From: a virus
Virus record (IMG/VR): IMGVR_UViG_3300032287_001813
Coordinates: 1-43,258 of that record
Direction: 5' to 3' (one strand)
Length of the DNA stretch: 43,258 bases
Each line of letters starts with the position of its first letter. Within the stretch, counting starts at the first letter, position 1. Under the pieces are notes generated by a model. It made no database searches and was not told where the DNA came from. It saw only the letters and a list, made by a program, of their open reading frames with translations. Position numbers and translations under genes: made by a program. Below, one piece after another: positions 16,970 to 25,646 of this stretch.

Positions 16970-17467
16970 TTAGCTAATATCGCCAACGATGGTGAAGGTG
17001 TTTGATGCGGTGCAAATAACGCTACAAGCTGAGTATTGCGCCCTCAATTTAGGGGCTGCTGAAGTTGCACCAGTTGATGTAATGGTGACACCTGCTCCAA
17101 TTGCAAAGGTTACTTGTCCTGCTCCAATTTGTTGAACATTTATTACATCATTAGCTGCAAATACAGATGGAGGCACAGTTATAGTAATTGCACTCGCGTT
17201 GCTTGCGGTTACAAGTCTATTTACATCACCAACAACAAGGGTATAAGTAGTTCCTGTTTGAGCATTAAAACCTGAGATACCGCCACCTGCGGCACCAGTT
17301 GTACCTGTTGTGCCTTGTGAACCTGTTAAACCTTGTGATCCAGTTAAGCCTTGGACACCTTGAGTTCCAGTTAAGCCTTGAACGCCTTGCGTACCTTGGC
17401 TACCAGTTGTGCCTTGTAAACCTTGTGGGCCTACTACATTGGGATTGGGGGTAATATCAACGGCCAT
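16970..17467 (-). CDS. Short collagen-like virion protein
   Basis: 165 residues. After a short lead (MAVDITPNPNVV) come about 16 Gly-X-Y triplets ([19 protein letters not shown]...) rich in Gln and Thr. A ~95-residue beta-rich C-terminal domain follows (TGTTYTLVVGDVNRLVTASN to ASNTFTIVGDIS), which recurs at the end of the tail protein at 373-1383. Such domains often trimerise phage collagen-like fibres. The ATG overlaps the stop of the preceding gene (TAATG). Head placement is inferred from the neighbourhood. Confidence 0.75.
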   Translation of the reverse strand: MAVDITPNPNVVGPQGLQGTTGSQGTQGVQGLTGTQGVQGLTGSQGLTGSQGTTGTTGAAGGGISGFNAQTGTTYTLVVGDVNRLVTASNASAITITVPPSVFAANDVINVQQIGAGQVTFAIGAGVTITSTGATSAAPKLRAQYSACSVICTASNTFTIVGDIS

Positions 17468-17799
17468 TATGAAATCTCGCTTCCAAATGCAGTAAATGAG
17501 CTTGTACCATTTGTAGAATAAACCGTAACAACATCTGTTGCACCGACAGTAATACCACCTGTATAGGTAAATGTTGCTCCAGCATTAAGGCTTAATCCAA
17601 ATACAATGTAATGCTGATTAGCCAATACTGCACCTGCTGGCCGAACCGCAATACGAATTACATCTGCGGTTGTTGTATTTGTATTAACTACATTGATGCT
17701 AGAAATAATAGTCTGAGTAGCTGAAGGTACGGTGTAAAGACTTGTGGGCGTTACTGCCGATGGTGCTGATTGACCCAAAACTTTATATGTTGTTGGCAT
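17467..17799 (-). CDS. Small beta-sandwich virion protein
   Basis: 110 residues with the pattern MPTTYKVLGQSAPSAVTPTS, LYTVPSATQTIISSINVVNT, RIAVRPAGAVLANQHYIVFG, GITVGATDVVTVYSTNGTSS and a terminal FTAFGSEIS. Proteins of this shape are common in environmental phage genomes beside head or fibre genes, usually annotated only as structural. GGAG precedes the ATG. Lying between two collagen-like genes, it is a candidate capsid decoration or fibre-attachment protein. Confidence 0.65.
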   Translation of the reverse strand: MPTTYKVLGQSAPSAVTPTSLYTVPSATQTIISSINVVNTNTTTADVIRIAVRPAGAVLANQHYIVFGLSLNAGATFTYTGGITVGATDVVTVYSTNGTSSFTAFGSEIS

Positions 17800-17814
17800 T
17801 ATTCTCCGTTTTCT

Positions 17815-20325
17815 TTACATTCCACCGAGCATAAGAATATCTGGTAAAGCTGTTGCAGCTGATCCGATAGTTCCTTGCGCACCTTGGATACCAGTTGTTC
17901 CTTGGGTGCTTTGAATTCCTTGAATTCCTTGCAGACCAAGTAATCCTTGAATACCCTGAATTCCTTGCGTACCAACCAAACCTTGTACGCCAGTTGTGCC
18001 TTGGGTACCTTGTAAACCAGTTTCGCCAGTTAAACCTTGCGTTCCAATTAGACCTTGAACACCCTGTGAACCAATTATGCCTTGCGATCCAGTTTGTCCT
18101 TGAGTGCCTGTTTCACCTTGCACACCAAGAAGTCCTTGAACTCCCTGTGTACCTTGTAAACCAATTAATCCCTGTGAACCTGTAGCTCCTTGAGTTCCTT
18201 GGATACCGTTTAAACCTTGGCTACCTGTTGTTCCTTGAGTACCGTTAATACCATCGGTACCTTGGCTACCAGTTAAACCTTGGATTCCTTGTGTGCCTTG
18301 CGTGCCTTGCGCACCATTTAATCCATCGGTTCCTTGTAATCCTTCTAAACCTTGAGTTCCTTGAGTGCCTTGTGCGCCAACAGTTCCTTGGCTACCAGTT
18401 TGACCTTGTGAGCCAACTAAACCTTGAACACCTTGTGTACCTTGGGTTCCATCAAATCCTTGCAGACCTTCATGTCCTTGCAATCCTTGAGTACCCTGAA
18501 TACCAGCTAAGCCCTGTAATCCAGTTTGACCTTGGCTTCCCTCATGGCCTTGTAAACCTTCTAAGCCTTGAGCGCCTGTATGACCTTGGATTCCCTCAGT
18601 ACCCTGTGAGCCGGTAATGCCTTGTGAGCCAGTTTCGCCCTGTACACCTTGGGTGCCTTGAACGCCTTGCAAGCCTTCTAGTCCTTGAACTCCTTGAGTT
18701 CCTTGCGTTCCTTGCGTTCCTTGGGTTCCAGTTTCACCCTGTATGCCAGTTGTACCTTGTACGCCTTGGGTGCCTTGTGAGCCAATAGCTCCTTGTGCGC
18801 CTGTAGCTCCTGGGGTACCAGCTACAAAAGTAATTAAGCTGACATCGTGGTTGTTAGCAAATCCTGTTGTTCCTGTTCCACCTGATCCAAGAAGTGTTAC
18901 AGGAAAATTCCACCAAGTTGTATTATCTGTTGAAGTTCCAGTTATTTCCCAGTTTTGATAATTAGCGGGAACATTTGCATCTTGAATAACTAATCTATCG
19001 CCAACTTTGAGAGTTTGAAGAATTGCATCAATGTTTAATTGAGCATTACCACCTTGAATAGAAGTGTCTGATACATGAAGTGCTGTTGCACTTGTTTGAC
19101 TAGCAAAGTTATCGTAACCAATTCTACCGTCTGCTGGAGTGCCAGTAATATTAGTTATTTTGTAGCTAAAAATAGATGTAGATGGCGCAGCTTGACCTTC
19201 AATACCTTGCACACCTTGGGTACCGTAAATTCCTTGAATACCCTGCAAACCTTGGATGCCTTGCAATCCATTGGTTCCTTGAGCGCCTTCTAATCCTTGG
19301 ATTCCGTTAGTTCCCTGAACGCCTTGCACGCCTTGAGTTCCTTGCGAACCTACAATACCTTGGGTGCCTTGTAATCCCTCAAGTCCTTGTAATCCTTGCT
19401 CGCCTTGGATACCGATTAAACCTTGTGAACCTGTTTCGCCTTGGATACCAGCTAAACCTTGGGTGCCATCATGCCCTTGGATGCCTTCTAGTCCTTGCGC
19501 ACCTATAGCTCCTTGAGAACCTGTGGTTCCTTGGGTACCGTCATGGCCTTGTATTCCTTGCGTACCCTGCAATCCAGTTGCCCCTTGGATGCCGGCAACA
19601 CCTTGGCTACCTGTTGCTCCTTGGATACCGATAAGACCCTGAATACCCTGAGCTGGTTCAATGCCTTGAATACCTTGTAAGCCCTGAACGCCTTGAGTTC
19701 CCTGTAAGCCCTCTAAACCTTGTGTGCCTTGTGTTCCAGCTACGCCTTGGGTGCCATTGGTGCCTTGTACACCTTGTAAACCTTCTAGCCCTTGTAAGCC
19801 TTGTGCGCCCTGTATGCCTGTGGTTCCTTGGCGACCCTGAATACCTTGTGTGCCTTGGCTACCTGTAGCTCCTTGGGTACCTGTAGTGCCTTGGCGACCT
19901 TGAACTCCCTGAACACCCTGAGTGCCTTGAATTCCTGTGGCACCTTGGATTCCTTGGCTGCCAATAGCTCCTTGAATACCAATTAAGCCCTGTGCGCCTG
20001 TAGCGCCTTGTGAGCCTACAATTCCTTGGCTGCCTGTGGTGCCTTGATTACCAATTAGACCTTGTGCGCCCTGAATGCCAGCTAAACCCTGAGAACCAAC
20101 AGCGCCTTGGATGCCCTGTGCGCCATCAATACCTTGGATACCCTGAATGCCAGTTAATCCTTGGACACCTTGCAAACCAGCTGTTCCTTGGACACCCTGA
20201 GTACCTTGAGAGCCGGTTGTTCCTTGTGGGCCGGCAGGGCCGCCACCTGTTATAGCTACGGTGGTTGTGGGTTCTCTAACTACGACAATGTTGTCGCAGC
20301 AATCTTGGCAATTGCAGCTACTCAC
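17815..20325 (-). CDS. Long collagen-like virion protein
   Basis: 836 residues. A Cys-rich N-terminus ([16 protein letters not shown]) leads to two Gly-X-Y tracts, roughly residues 30-377 and 500-820, separated by a ~120-residue globular insert ([20 protein letters not shown] to [13 protein letters not shown]). Y positions are mostly Gln with Thr; Pro is nearly absent. Two register breaks occur (near GIEPAQ and GIQSTQ). The start is GTG, overlapping the previous gene by 8 bases. Phage collagen-like proteins form trimeric head or tail fibres. The cassette that follows suggests the fibre may be glycosylated (inference). Confidence 0.85.
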   Translation of the reverse strand: MSSCNCQDCCDNIVVVREPTTTVAITGGGPAGPQGTTGSQGTQGVQGTAGLQGVQGLTGIQGIQGIDGAQGIQGAVGSQGLAGIQGAQGLIGNQGTTGSQGIVGSQGATGAQGLIGIQGAIGSQGIQGATGIQGTQGVQGVQGRQGTTGTQGATGSQGTQGIQGRQGTTGIQGAQGLQGLEGLQGVQGTNGTQGVAGTQGTQGLEGLQGTQGVQGLQGIQGIEPAQGIQGLIGIQGATGSQGVAGIQGATGLQGTQGIQGHDGTQGTTGSQGAIGAQGLEGIQGHDGTQGLAGIQGETGSQGLIGIQGEQGLQGLEGLQGTQGIVGSQGTQGVQGVQGTNGIQGLEGAQGTNGLQGIQGLQGIQGIYGTQGVQGIEGQAAPSTSIFSYKITNITGTPADGRIGYDNFASQTSATALHVSDTSIQGGNAQLNIDAILQTLKVGDRLVIQDANVPANYQNWEITGTSTDNTTWWNFPVTLLGSGGTGTTGFANNHDVSLITFVAGTPGATGAQGAIGSQGTQGVQGTTGIQGETGTQGTQGTQGTQGVQGLEGLQGVQGTQGVQGETGSQGITGSQGTEGIQGHTGAQGLEGLQGHEGSQGQTGLQGLAGIQGTQGLQGHEGLQGFDGTQGTQGVQGLVGSQGQTGSQGTVGAQGTQGTQGLEGLQGTDGLNGAQGTQGTQGIQGLTGSQGTDGINGTQGTTGSQGLNGIQGTQGATGSQGLIGLQGTQGVQGLLGVQGETGTQGQTGSQGIIGSQGVQGLIGTQGLTGETGLQGTQGTTGVQGLVGTQGIQGIQGLLGLQGIQGIQSTQGTTGIQGAQGTIGSAATALPDILMLGGM
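17860..20240 (-). repeat. Collagen-coding DNA repeat (two tracts)
   Basis: The plus strand shows hundreds of near copies of the 9-base unit CCTTGNNNN, in two tracts split by the non-repetitive insert at about 18,820-19,195. The repetition encodes Gly-X-Gln triplets. Such arrays can expand or contract by recombination and are prone to assembly collapse, so true length may vary between virions. Confidence 0.8.
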
Positions 20326-20674
20326 GCGTTGTATTCGCAGACACTTCGATGGTTCCCTGAATTAAGCGGGTAATTACGGTTGGCTCAGCTGGTGAGTACA
20401 GCTCTAGGTCGTATGTGTATCTCTGAGGCGCTAAAGCAGCTGTTTGCTCATTTGTAGCGTGAATAGACACTAAGCCAGTAGGGCCAGTTATAGCTAGGCC
20501 GTTATTCTCGGTTGTAAGGTTTAAAGCTACGGTGCGAGCTAGGGGGGAAGTTCTGAGCTGTAGAGCTGCTGTAAAGCCGCTTATATCAATTGGGTCGCCA
20601 GCTACATCTTCCCAAGTTACATTTAAGAACCAGTCTGCCCCTTGGTCAATAACGGTGTTGTAGGTACTGGCCAT
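20318..20674 (-). CDS. Conserved structural-type protein before the collagen gene
   Basis: 118 residues from an ATG preceded by AGGAG (an earlier in-frame start inside the terminase gene is less likely). The pattern [60 protein letters not shown] and [13 protein letters not shown] is a recurrent beta-rich phage domain of unassigned function found near head and fibre genes. It lies between the large terminase and the collagen-like gene and overlaps the latter by 8 bases. Confidence 0.65.
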   Translation of the reverse strand: MASTYNTVIDQGADWFLNVTWEDVAGDPIDISGFTAALQLRTSPLARTVALNLTTENNGLAITGPTGLVSIHATNEQTAALAPQRYTYDLELYSPAEPTVITRLIQGTIEVSANTTRE

Positions 20675-20681
20675 GATTCTC

Positions 20682-22028
20682 CTAAAGTAAAGTAGCGCAT
20701 TTATCACAATGTGTATTACGAGCTGGGTTGGGCATTCGACAGCTGGGGCAAAATTTAGCTAGCTGCCCTAAAGCTGTCATGGTTCCTGAGCTTTCGCTCA
20801 GCTCAGTCAAAGCCCATACCATCGCGTCTAATCTGTCCGGCGAATTGGGGTCTTCAGGTGTCCATTCGCACATTTGGTCTTCCAGCTCAGCGTAATAGCC
20901 AACCATGTGGCAGCGGTCTTGCTCCATTAAAGCAGCTATAGGTTCAGCTCGAACCCGCTTGCCTCGGCTAGCTGTAACCTTTTTGACCGGTATATTCACA
21001 TTTACTTGCTGCAAAAGGTGGATAACTAGGTCGCCGCCATTATTGACCTCAGCTACCATACGGTCAGCTTTATGCTTGTCATAAGCAGCTACAGCCTTTG
21101 TAGCCCACTCTTGGGGCGAGGCTTTGAGCGTGTCGTCAGCTAAAATATAATAATGGCCGTCTGCGGTCATGCCGGCTGTAACTATGCCGGTGAAATCTGA
21201 ATCTTCCCCGCTTGTAACAGCTGGATCAACCCCCACCACAATACGCATAAGCGGCGGTAAATCAGCTGGTTTGATGCGGTTTTTCTCGATTAGAGCGCGG
21301 CTCCATAGAGCGCCTGGGTTGTCATCTAGGATTTCTCCGTATAGCTCTTGACGGCCTAAGCGTGTTCCAGCGTACCTATTTTGCAGCTCAAGTAGAGCTG
21401 AAGCTGATAAGTTAGCTGCATTATCAAAGGTTGAGCCGCGTGTAATGATGGTGCTTTCACGCTCAATTAAGCTCTTAATTATCTTAGTAGGCTTAGGGGT
21501 AGTCGTAATTACCGTCTGTGGGCGCTCGCCCAAGCGTAAGCCGAATTGCAGCTGATTCCAGCTATCCTCGTATTGCCAAGCAGCTAATTCGTCTGCCCAA
21601 GCAAAATGGTTCTGATAGCCGCGAAACTTGTCCGGCTCTTCAGCGCCAAAAGACTGAATGATGGAGCCATTTTTAAGGATAATACGGCCTAAAACCTTGT
21701 TATAGTCTTCTATTGCGTCATAATCACGCAGAATGCTTAAAATCCCGCTTACGCCTTCTAAAGCTACATTTCGGCAGTCGGCTACGGTTCGAGCTACGAT
21801 AGCGCAGCGTACTTCGTCATTTCTGACCGCTTTAGCAGCTAGCCATTCAGCCCCTAGGCGTGTCTTGCCAAATCCTCGGCCAGCCATAACCAGCCAATTG
21901 TTCCATTCGCCCTCAGGCGGTAGCTGGTTTGTCCTCGCTAGACCCTTGCTCGGATGAAACCATTTGAGGTATCTCAACGCGGCTAGGTCTGGATTCAAGC
22001 TCTGAGGTAAGTCTAACGATTGCTTCAT
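20682..22028 (-). CDS. terL: Terminase large subunit
   Basis: 448 residues. The ATPase domain has Walker A GRGFGKT (residues 50-56), a Walker B-like FAWADELAAW near residue 145, and a coupling motif TTTPKPTK near 175. The nuclease domain begins VVGVDPAVTSGEDSDFTGIV near 258. A C-terminal zinc ribbon (FCPSCRMPNPARNTHCDKC) is an added feature. The N-terminal NQLPPEGEWNNWLVMAGRG pattern is typical of one large TerL clade. It overlaps the small subunit by 116 bases. It packages DNA through the portal and cuts concatemers. Confidence 0.95.
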   Translation of the reverse strand: MKQSLDLPQSLNPDLAALRYLKWFHPSKGLARTNQLPPEGEWNNWLVMAGRGFGKTRLGAEWLAAKAVRNDEVRCAIVARTVADCRNVALEGVSGILSILRDYDAIEDYNKVLGRIILKNGSIIQSFGAEEPDKFRGYQNHFAWADELAAWQYEDSWNQLQFGLRLGERPQTVITTTPKPTKIIKSLIERESTIITRGSTFDNAANLSASALLELQNRYAGTRLGRQELYGEILDDNPGALWSRALIEKNRIKPADLPPLMRIVVGVDPAVTSGEDSDFTGIVTAGMTADGHYYILADDTLKASPQEWATKAVAAYDKHKADRMVAEVNNGGDLVIHLLQQVNVNIPVKKVTASRGKRVRAEPIAALMEQDRCHMVGYYAELEDQMCEWTPEDPNSPDRLDAMVWALTELSESSGTMTALGQLAKFCPSCRMPNPARNTHCDKCATLL

Positions 22029-22407
22029 CTATTGTTTCGCCATTCCCAACAATTGCTGTACGCGAGGTTGCGTTGCCTTCTAGCAGTTCGGTCTTGTCTA
22101 TCAATATGCCTAGAGTAATAGCTGCCTCCCTAGCCTTCAGGTCATTAACAGTTTCGCCTAAGCGTTTTAAAACACGATTCCTAATGTGCTTTAGCTCAGC
22201 TATAAATTCCTCGCGGGTTTCAGGCATGATTTCAGCTGTAGCTATAGCTATATTGCTTTTATGGACTCCGTTTTCGGAGGATTCGTCTATCCACCTATGT
22301 AAAGTAGCTTCACCAATGTTTAGCTGGTTAGCAGTCTGAGCTATATTGCCGCCATTAGATTCAAGGGTCACTAAAGCCTCAGCTCGTTGTTGTGGGGTAT
22401 ATGCCAT
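21913..22407 (-). CDS. terS: Terminase small subunit
   Basis: 164 residues. The N-terminal helix-turn-helix (YTPQQRAEALVTLESNGGNI, then AQTANQLNIGEATLHRWIDE) is of the transposase-like/TerS type. A long central helix follows (REEFIAELKHIRNRVLKRLG), which normally mediates oligomerisation, and the C-terminus is polar. It directly precedes and overlaps the large subunit, as is usual. It recognises the packaging site on phage DNA. Confidence 0.85.
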   Translation of the reverse strand: MAYTPQQRAEALVTLESNGGNIAQTANQLNIGEATLHRWIDESSENGVHKSNIAIATAEIMPETREEFIAELKHIRNRVLKRLGETVNDLKAREAAITLGILIDKTELLEGNATSRTAIVGNGETIDEAIVRLTSELESRPSRVEIPQMVSSEQGSSEDKPATA

Positions 22408-22410
22408 AAA

Positions 22411-22587
22411 TTAATTTTTGTTTGTAAGGTTTAACCGAGCTTCTAATAGGTCATCAATGCTTGCCCAATAGAGCTGCTTTTGTTTATAGGTTAAACGGTT
22501 GCCGTATTTGTCTTGCACTTTTTCCCTCATGTGAGCTAGTGCTTCATCAATTTCGGCGACAGTTATTTCTTCGGTTACAAGTAACAT
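22411..22587 (-). CDS. Small protein upstream of terminase
   Basis: 58 residues: MLLVTEEITVAEIDEALAHM, EKVQDKYGNRLTYKQKQLYW, then a helical end. It reads as a charged helical protein with no recognised family. The stop lies four bases before the small terminase ATG, indicating co-translation. The start lacks a clear Shine-Dalgarno and is preceded closely by TATAAAAT. It may be a packaging accessory. Confidence 0.6.
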   Translation of the reverse strand: MLLVTEEITVAEIDEALAHMREKVQDKYGNRLTYKQKQLYWASIDDLLEARLNLTNKN

Positions 22588-22592
22588 AGGAT

Positions 22593-22598
22593 TTTATA
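22593..22598 (-). promoter_or_regulatory. Candidate -10 element before the packaging genes
   Basis: TATAAA on the minus strand lies five bases before the ATG of the 58-residue gene, in the only real gap (52 bases) between the early-side genes and the terminases. No convincing -35 is present and no ribosome site follows, so a nearly leaderless late transcript is possible but unproven. Confidence 0.25.
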
Positions 22599-22639
22599 GG
22601 CACACGCCAACCATTATGAAAGCAAGATTACCACATTTG

Positions 22640-22813
22640 TCAAATTTTGCAACGCAATCTTGGCTTTGATGCCTTGCGTTTGTCATAAGCTTTTTGTAAT
22701 CCATTGATAGAGTATAAGCCCTTTTTGGATTTTAACGAATCCTCTTTTGCCCAACGATAAATTGTGCTAACAGATACTTTAAATAGCTTTGCCGCTTGTC
22801 TTGCAGTTATCAA
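22640..22813 (-). CDS. Mini helix-turn-helix protein
   Basis: 57 residues starting at TTG that overlaps the methyltransferase stop. The opening LITARQAAKLFKVSVSTIYR followed by WAKEDSLKSKKGLYS is a MerR/excisionase-type winged HTH; the rest is basic (KAYDKRKASKPRLRCK). Such proteins act as DNA-binding regulators or directionality factors. No integrase is present, so a regulatory role, perhaps at the adjacent gap before the packaging genes, is more likely. Confidence 0.65.
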   Translation of the reverse strand: MITARQAAKLFKVSVSTIYRWAKEDSLKSKKGLYSINGLQKAYDKRKASKPRLRCKI

Positions 22814-24156
22814 AACAAAAACTCTTCTTTAGATTTAGAAGCGTAAGCTATTCTTGCTTCAGCTATTTTAATGTATTCAGCGTCTTGTTCTATGCCAATA
22901 AAATCAAATCCTTCTAATACAGCTGCTTTACCTGTACTGCCACTTCCCATAAATGGATCAAGGACTGTTCCGTTAGGTGGTGTTACAAGCCTACATAGAT
23001 AACGCATTAGATCGGTAGGTTTAACTGTTGGATGAAAGTTTTTAGCTGGTGCTTTTATTGAGCCATAAGCATCGCCAATGCTAGTAAGCCCACCACCGCC
23101 TGTGGTTTGTTTTGTTTCAAAATCATCAAGTCCTTCGTTTCTATCGCGTTTGCTTGTTTTAGCTGAATAAAAGAATCGGGCGGCAGATGTATTTAAGCCA
23201 TCGTCATAAACTGCGCCCGCAAAACCGCCACCAAACATCGCATTATCACTTGATTCTTGCGAAGCGTTAGTTCTTGATGTTGCACCCTTGACAGACGGAA
23301 ACAACTCAACAACTTCATCTGACCCATCGTGTATTACATTTGCTGGCCAACGGCCTGTGTGATTTTCGTAAGTTGATGTATCGCTACCACGATCAGGTTC
23401 TCCTCCTGCAAAAGTTCCTTTTGGTGCATGATGAGTTGAAACTATTTCATTACCAACCCTTGTCGCATCAATATTTAACCCACCTGTGCCATGCGTAAGC
23501 ACATTTTCTACAACCGTACCAATTAAAGGTTTGCGAGCAACAACAATTGGTTCGTGAGCTGGTTTTAAAGCTGTTCCCCAACCTTGCCATTTTTTAGCTT
23601 CTTCTGTAGCAGGTGCTGTAATTGGCACATCTTTTGACATTTTGTTTTCTGATTGCGAATAAATTGATGAAGCTGGATTTTCTATTTTACCAACAATTTC
23701 ACGCTCGGCACCTGCCGCTTTATCAATTGCTTTATCTATGTTTAATGATTTAGGAAACCCTGAGCCGTATAGCCACATAATCTGATCGCGTATTTCAAAT
23801 CCAGCATCTTCAATACCAGCTGTCATGCGGTGATAGGTTCTTGCGCTAGAAAAGCTGAGCAAGTGTCCTCCTGGCTTTAATATTCTAAAAGCTTCTTTTG
23901 CCCATTCATGGCTAAATTGTTGAAAGCTTAAGCCGGCGTTGTAGCTAGTATCGTATGTGCCGGCATGTTGGTTAGCTGAACGAGAATTGTCTTTTGTATG
24001 GTCTAAACCTTGAACGCCTCTAGCTAACATTCTTGCGTTATCCCAAGCTTTACCCATAAAGCTAATGCCGTATGGTGGGTCGGTAACAATAGAATCAATG
24101 CTGTTTTCAGGCAGCTCTTTCATAGCTTCTATGCAGTCAGCGTTAATTAACCTCAT
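22810..24156 (-). CDS. DNA amino-methyltransferase (N6-adenine or N4-cytosine)
   Basis: 448 residues. Motif IV DPPYGISFMGKAWD occurs near residue 26 and the SAM-binding motif I DPFMGSGSTGKAAV near residue 398, the order of beta-class N6/N4 methyltransferases. KPGGHLLSF and FHPTVKPTDLMRYLCRLV are further family motifs. Between them lies a long variable target-recognition region (~residues 140-370). No cognate nuclease is apparent, so it is probably a stand-alone protector against host restriction. It overlaps both neighbours by 4 bases. Confidence 0.9.
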   Translation of the reverse strand: MRLINADCIEAMKELPENSIDSIVTDPPYGISFMGKAWDNARMLARGVQGLDHTKDNSRSANQHAGTYDTSYNAGLSFQQFSHEWAKEAFRILKPGGHLLSFSSARTYHRMTAGIEDAGFEIRDQIMWLYGSGFPKSLNIDKAIDKAAGAEREIVGKIENPASSIYSQSENKMSKDVPITAPATEEAKKWQGWGTALKPAHEPIVVARKPLIGTVVENVLTHGTGGLNIDATRVGNEIVSTHHAPKGTFAGGEPDRGSDTSTYENHTGRWPANVIHDGSDEVVELFPSVKGATSRTNASQESSDNAMFGGGFAGAVYDDGLNTSAARFFYSAKTSKRDRNEGLDDFETKQTTGGGGLTSIGDAYGSIKAPAKNFHPTVKPTDLMRYLCRLVTPPNGTVLDPFMGSGSTGKAAVLEGFDFIGIEQDAEYIKIAEARIAYASKSKEEFLF

Positions 24157-24767
24157 TGTGTTTCAAGTATCCTTCCTAATAGCCTCCATTTGTCTGAAGT
24201 CCAAGTTGTATCACAAGCCCTGCATTTAATTTCTGAATATGTATTTAATATGTTTGGGTTGATGCGCAAAATAGCTCCGCATATTTCATCTTTTTCATCA
24301 ATAGCAGGGCAAGTACCAATAGTAATTTCCTCAGACTTATGACCTAAAACAAAGTTAATCTTGCCAGCTATCTCTTGCACATCTTTTGTTAATGTGTCTA
24401 TATCTACATAATTTTTGTATATCCACTCTTCGTGGGTAATCAAATATTCACAAGTTTTGGTAATGCGGTTAATTTCCTCACCGCGCCAAGTAATTTTAGT
24501 ATGGTGTTGCACTATGCGTATTTGTTGTTCATGTAACATAAGGTTATGACTTATCCCGCCTGTCCGTAGGTATAAAGTTTCTAGCCGTACAGGTAATGGT
24601 GGAGTTTTAGTTCCGCTTACGCGTTCGCCATGACCTTTTGAAGGTTGTAATTCGCTCTCTAACTCATTGTATTTATCAGGGAATTTTTTTAGCTGCGCCA
24701 ACGCAAATTGCCAACAATTCATACATACAATTTGGTCATTGACTTTTCGACAAAGTAAACACCTCAT
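24153..24767 (-). CDS. Two-ribbon zinc protein of actinophage type
   Basis: 204 residues. The N-terminus has MRCLLCRKVNDQIVCMNC (CxxC...CxxC), the centre is helical, and the C-terminus has a second ribbon (CPAIDEKDEICGA ... CRACDTTW) before DKWRLLGRILE. Proteins with this two-ribbon layout recur in actinophages without a known role; the final WR-L segment often accompanies DNA-binding folds. ATGA overlaps on both sides place it in one translational unit with the methyltransferase. Confidence 0.7.
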   Translation of the reverse strand: MRCLLCRKVNDQIVCMNCWQFALAQLKKFPDKYNELESELQPSKGHGERVSGTKTPPLPVRLETLYLRTGGISHNLMLHEQQIRIVQHHTKITWRGEEINRITKTCEYLITHEEWIYKNYVDIDTLTKDVQEIAGKINFVLGHKSEEITIGTCPAIDEKDEICGAILRINPNILNTYSEIKCRACDTTWTSDKWRLLGRILETQ

Positions 24768-24937
24768 TCGAAATGTTCTTTCTTATGCTCAACCCACATT
24801 TCCAATACTGTATCTGCCGTTTTAGACACATTAACAAGTGAATGAAACATTAAATGATAATCTTGTTTAATTTTGCGTATTTCCCAAGCGTGAATCAATT
24901 GTTGTGCGCCTATAAGACTTAACACGAACCACATCAT
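24764..24937 (-). CDS. Small single-pass membrane protein
   Basis: 57 residues from MMWFVLSLIGAQQLIHAWEI: one N-terminal transmembrane segment then a polar helix (TADTVLEMWVEHKKEHFE). I chose the ATG that overlaps the previous stop (ATGA), matching its neighbours; an ATG 16 codons upstream would add an Arg/Lys-rich head (GKPKRRIRRVDVY). Function unknown. Confidence 0.5.
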   Translation of the reverse strand: MMWFVLSLIGAQQLIHAWEIRKIKQDYHLMFHSLVNVSKTADTVLEMWVEHKKEHFE

Positions 24938-25092
24938 ATAGACATCCACCCTTCGTATTCTGCGTTTGGGTTTTCCTCGTGCCATTTTTCTTTTAACTTA
25001 GTTTGTTTGTACCAATTGATTTCATGCGTTGGTTGATTGCACAAATGACAAATTTCCTCATTCATTACATTTAACACATGAACACATGTCAT
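24934..25092 (-). CDS. Zinc-finger microprotein
   Basis: 52 residues (MTCVHVLNVMNEEICHLCNQ, PTHEINWYKQTKLKEKWHEE). Cys3, His5, Cys15, Cys18 and His23 could bind zinc. The start overlaps the HTH stop (ATGA) and the stop overlaps the next start, which argues for a real gene despite its size. The ending NPNAEYEGWMSI looks conserved rather than random. Function unknown. Confidence 0.55.
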   Translation of the reverse strand: MTCVHVLNVMNEEICHLCNQPTHEINWYKQTKLKEKWHEENPNAEYEGWMSI

Positions 25093-25259
25093 TTTTTGCC
25101 GCGTTTGTCACGCTTGGCTTTGTAAGCCTCTACATCAGATCGGTTGTAAAAAGCTCGCTTGCCTTCTTTTCTAACCCATTTGATGTGTCCACGATATTGG
25201 ATTTGGTACAGGTTATTGTAATTAATACCCAAATATTCGCAGACTTGTTCCGAACTCAT
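25089..25259 (-). CDS. Mini HTH DNA-binding protein (excisionase-like)
   Basis: 56 residues: MSSEQVCEYLGINYNNLYQI forms the helix-turn-helix, WVRKEGKRAFYNRSDVEAY the wing, as in HTH_17/MerR-like proteins, followed by a very basic tail (KAKRDKRGKK). Its ATG overlaps the SSB stop (TAATG). With no integrase in the genome it is more likely a transcriptional regulator or replication accessory than an excisionase. Confidence 0.65.
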   Translation of the reverse strand: MSSEQVCEYLGINYNNLYQIQYRGHIKWVRKEGKRAFYNRSDVEAYKAKRDKRGKK

Positions 25260-25645
25260 TAAGTCCATGAAGAAAAGCCTCCGTCATCTTCAACTTTTTG
25301 TGCTTTCTTGCGTTCCATGGCGCGTGGAACAATTGCAAAGCTGTCAGCTTTTATTTCAAGGCTAGTTTTGGTTGAGCCATCTTTGCCTTGATAAGTTGAT
25401 TGCTTAAAAGCTCCAACAACTAACACTTTGTCGCCCTTTTTAATTTCCGTTGCCAGCTCTGCCTGTTTACCTAAAACCGATATGCGAAACCAAACAGTTT
25501 CCCCATCGACATATTCTGTGCCTTTGCGTTCGCGTGGTGTATATGCCAATGAAAAGTTAGTAACAGCAAAATCACCGTTTTTGCCATTAAAAAACTTTAA
25601 CTCTGGTTCTGTTCCTACATTACCTGTTACCGTTATTTGCGCCAT
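25259..25645 (-). CDS. ssb: Single-stranded DNA-binding protein
   Basis: 128 residues with the OB-fold pattern: ITVTGNVGTEPELKFF, FAVTNFSLAYTPRER, ETVWFRISVLGKQAELATEI, KGDKVLVVGAFKQSTYQGKD and TSLEIKADSFAIVP. The C-terminus is acidic then aromatic (VEDDGGFSSWT), replacing the bacterial DDDIPF tip. It protects ssDNA during replication and recombination and may partner the annealing protein encoded at 34940-35527. Confidence 0.9.
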   Translation of the reverse strand: MAQITVTGNVGTEPELKFFNGKNGDFAVTNFSLAYTPRERKGTEYVDGETVWFRISVLGKQAELATEIKKGDKVLVVGAFKQSTYQGKDGSTKTSLEIKADSFAIVPRAMERKKAQKVEDDGGFSSWT

Positions 25646-25646
25646 C

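Noticed and set aside
17895-18617. Plus-strand ORFs opposite the collagen gene (96 and 108 codons)
   Set aside because: They are antisense readings of the 9-base collagen repeat and consist of Leu/Cys/Pro-like low-complexity repeats.
17860-20240. Possible CRISPR array or tandem satellite
   Set aside because: Repeats are 9-base coding units in a continuous Gly-X-Y frame, without direct repeats of CRISPR length or unique spacers.
22640-25259. Lysogeny module suggested by excisionase-like HTH proteins
   Set aside because: No integrase, immunity repressor or att-like repeat could be found; the HTH proteins alone do not support temperate life.
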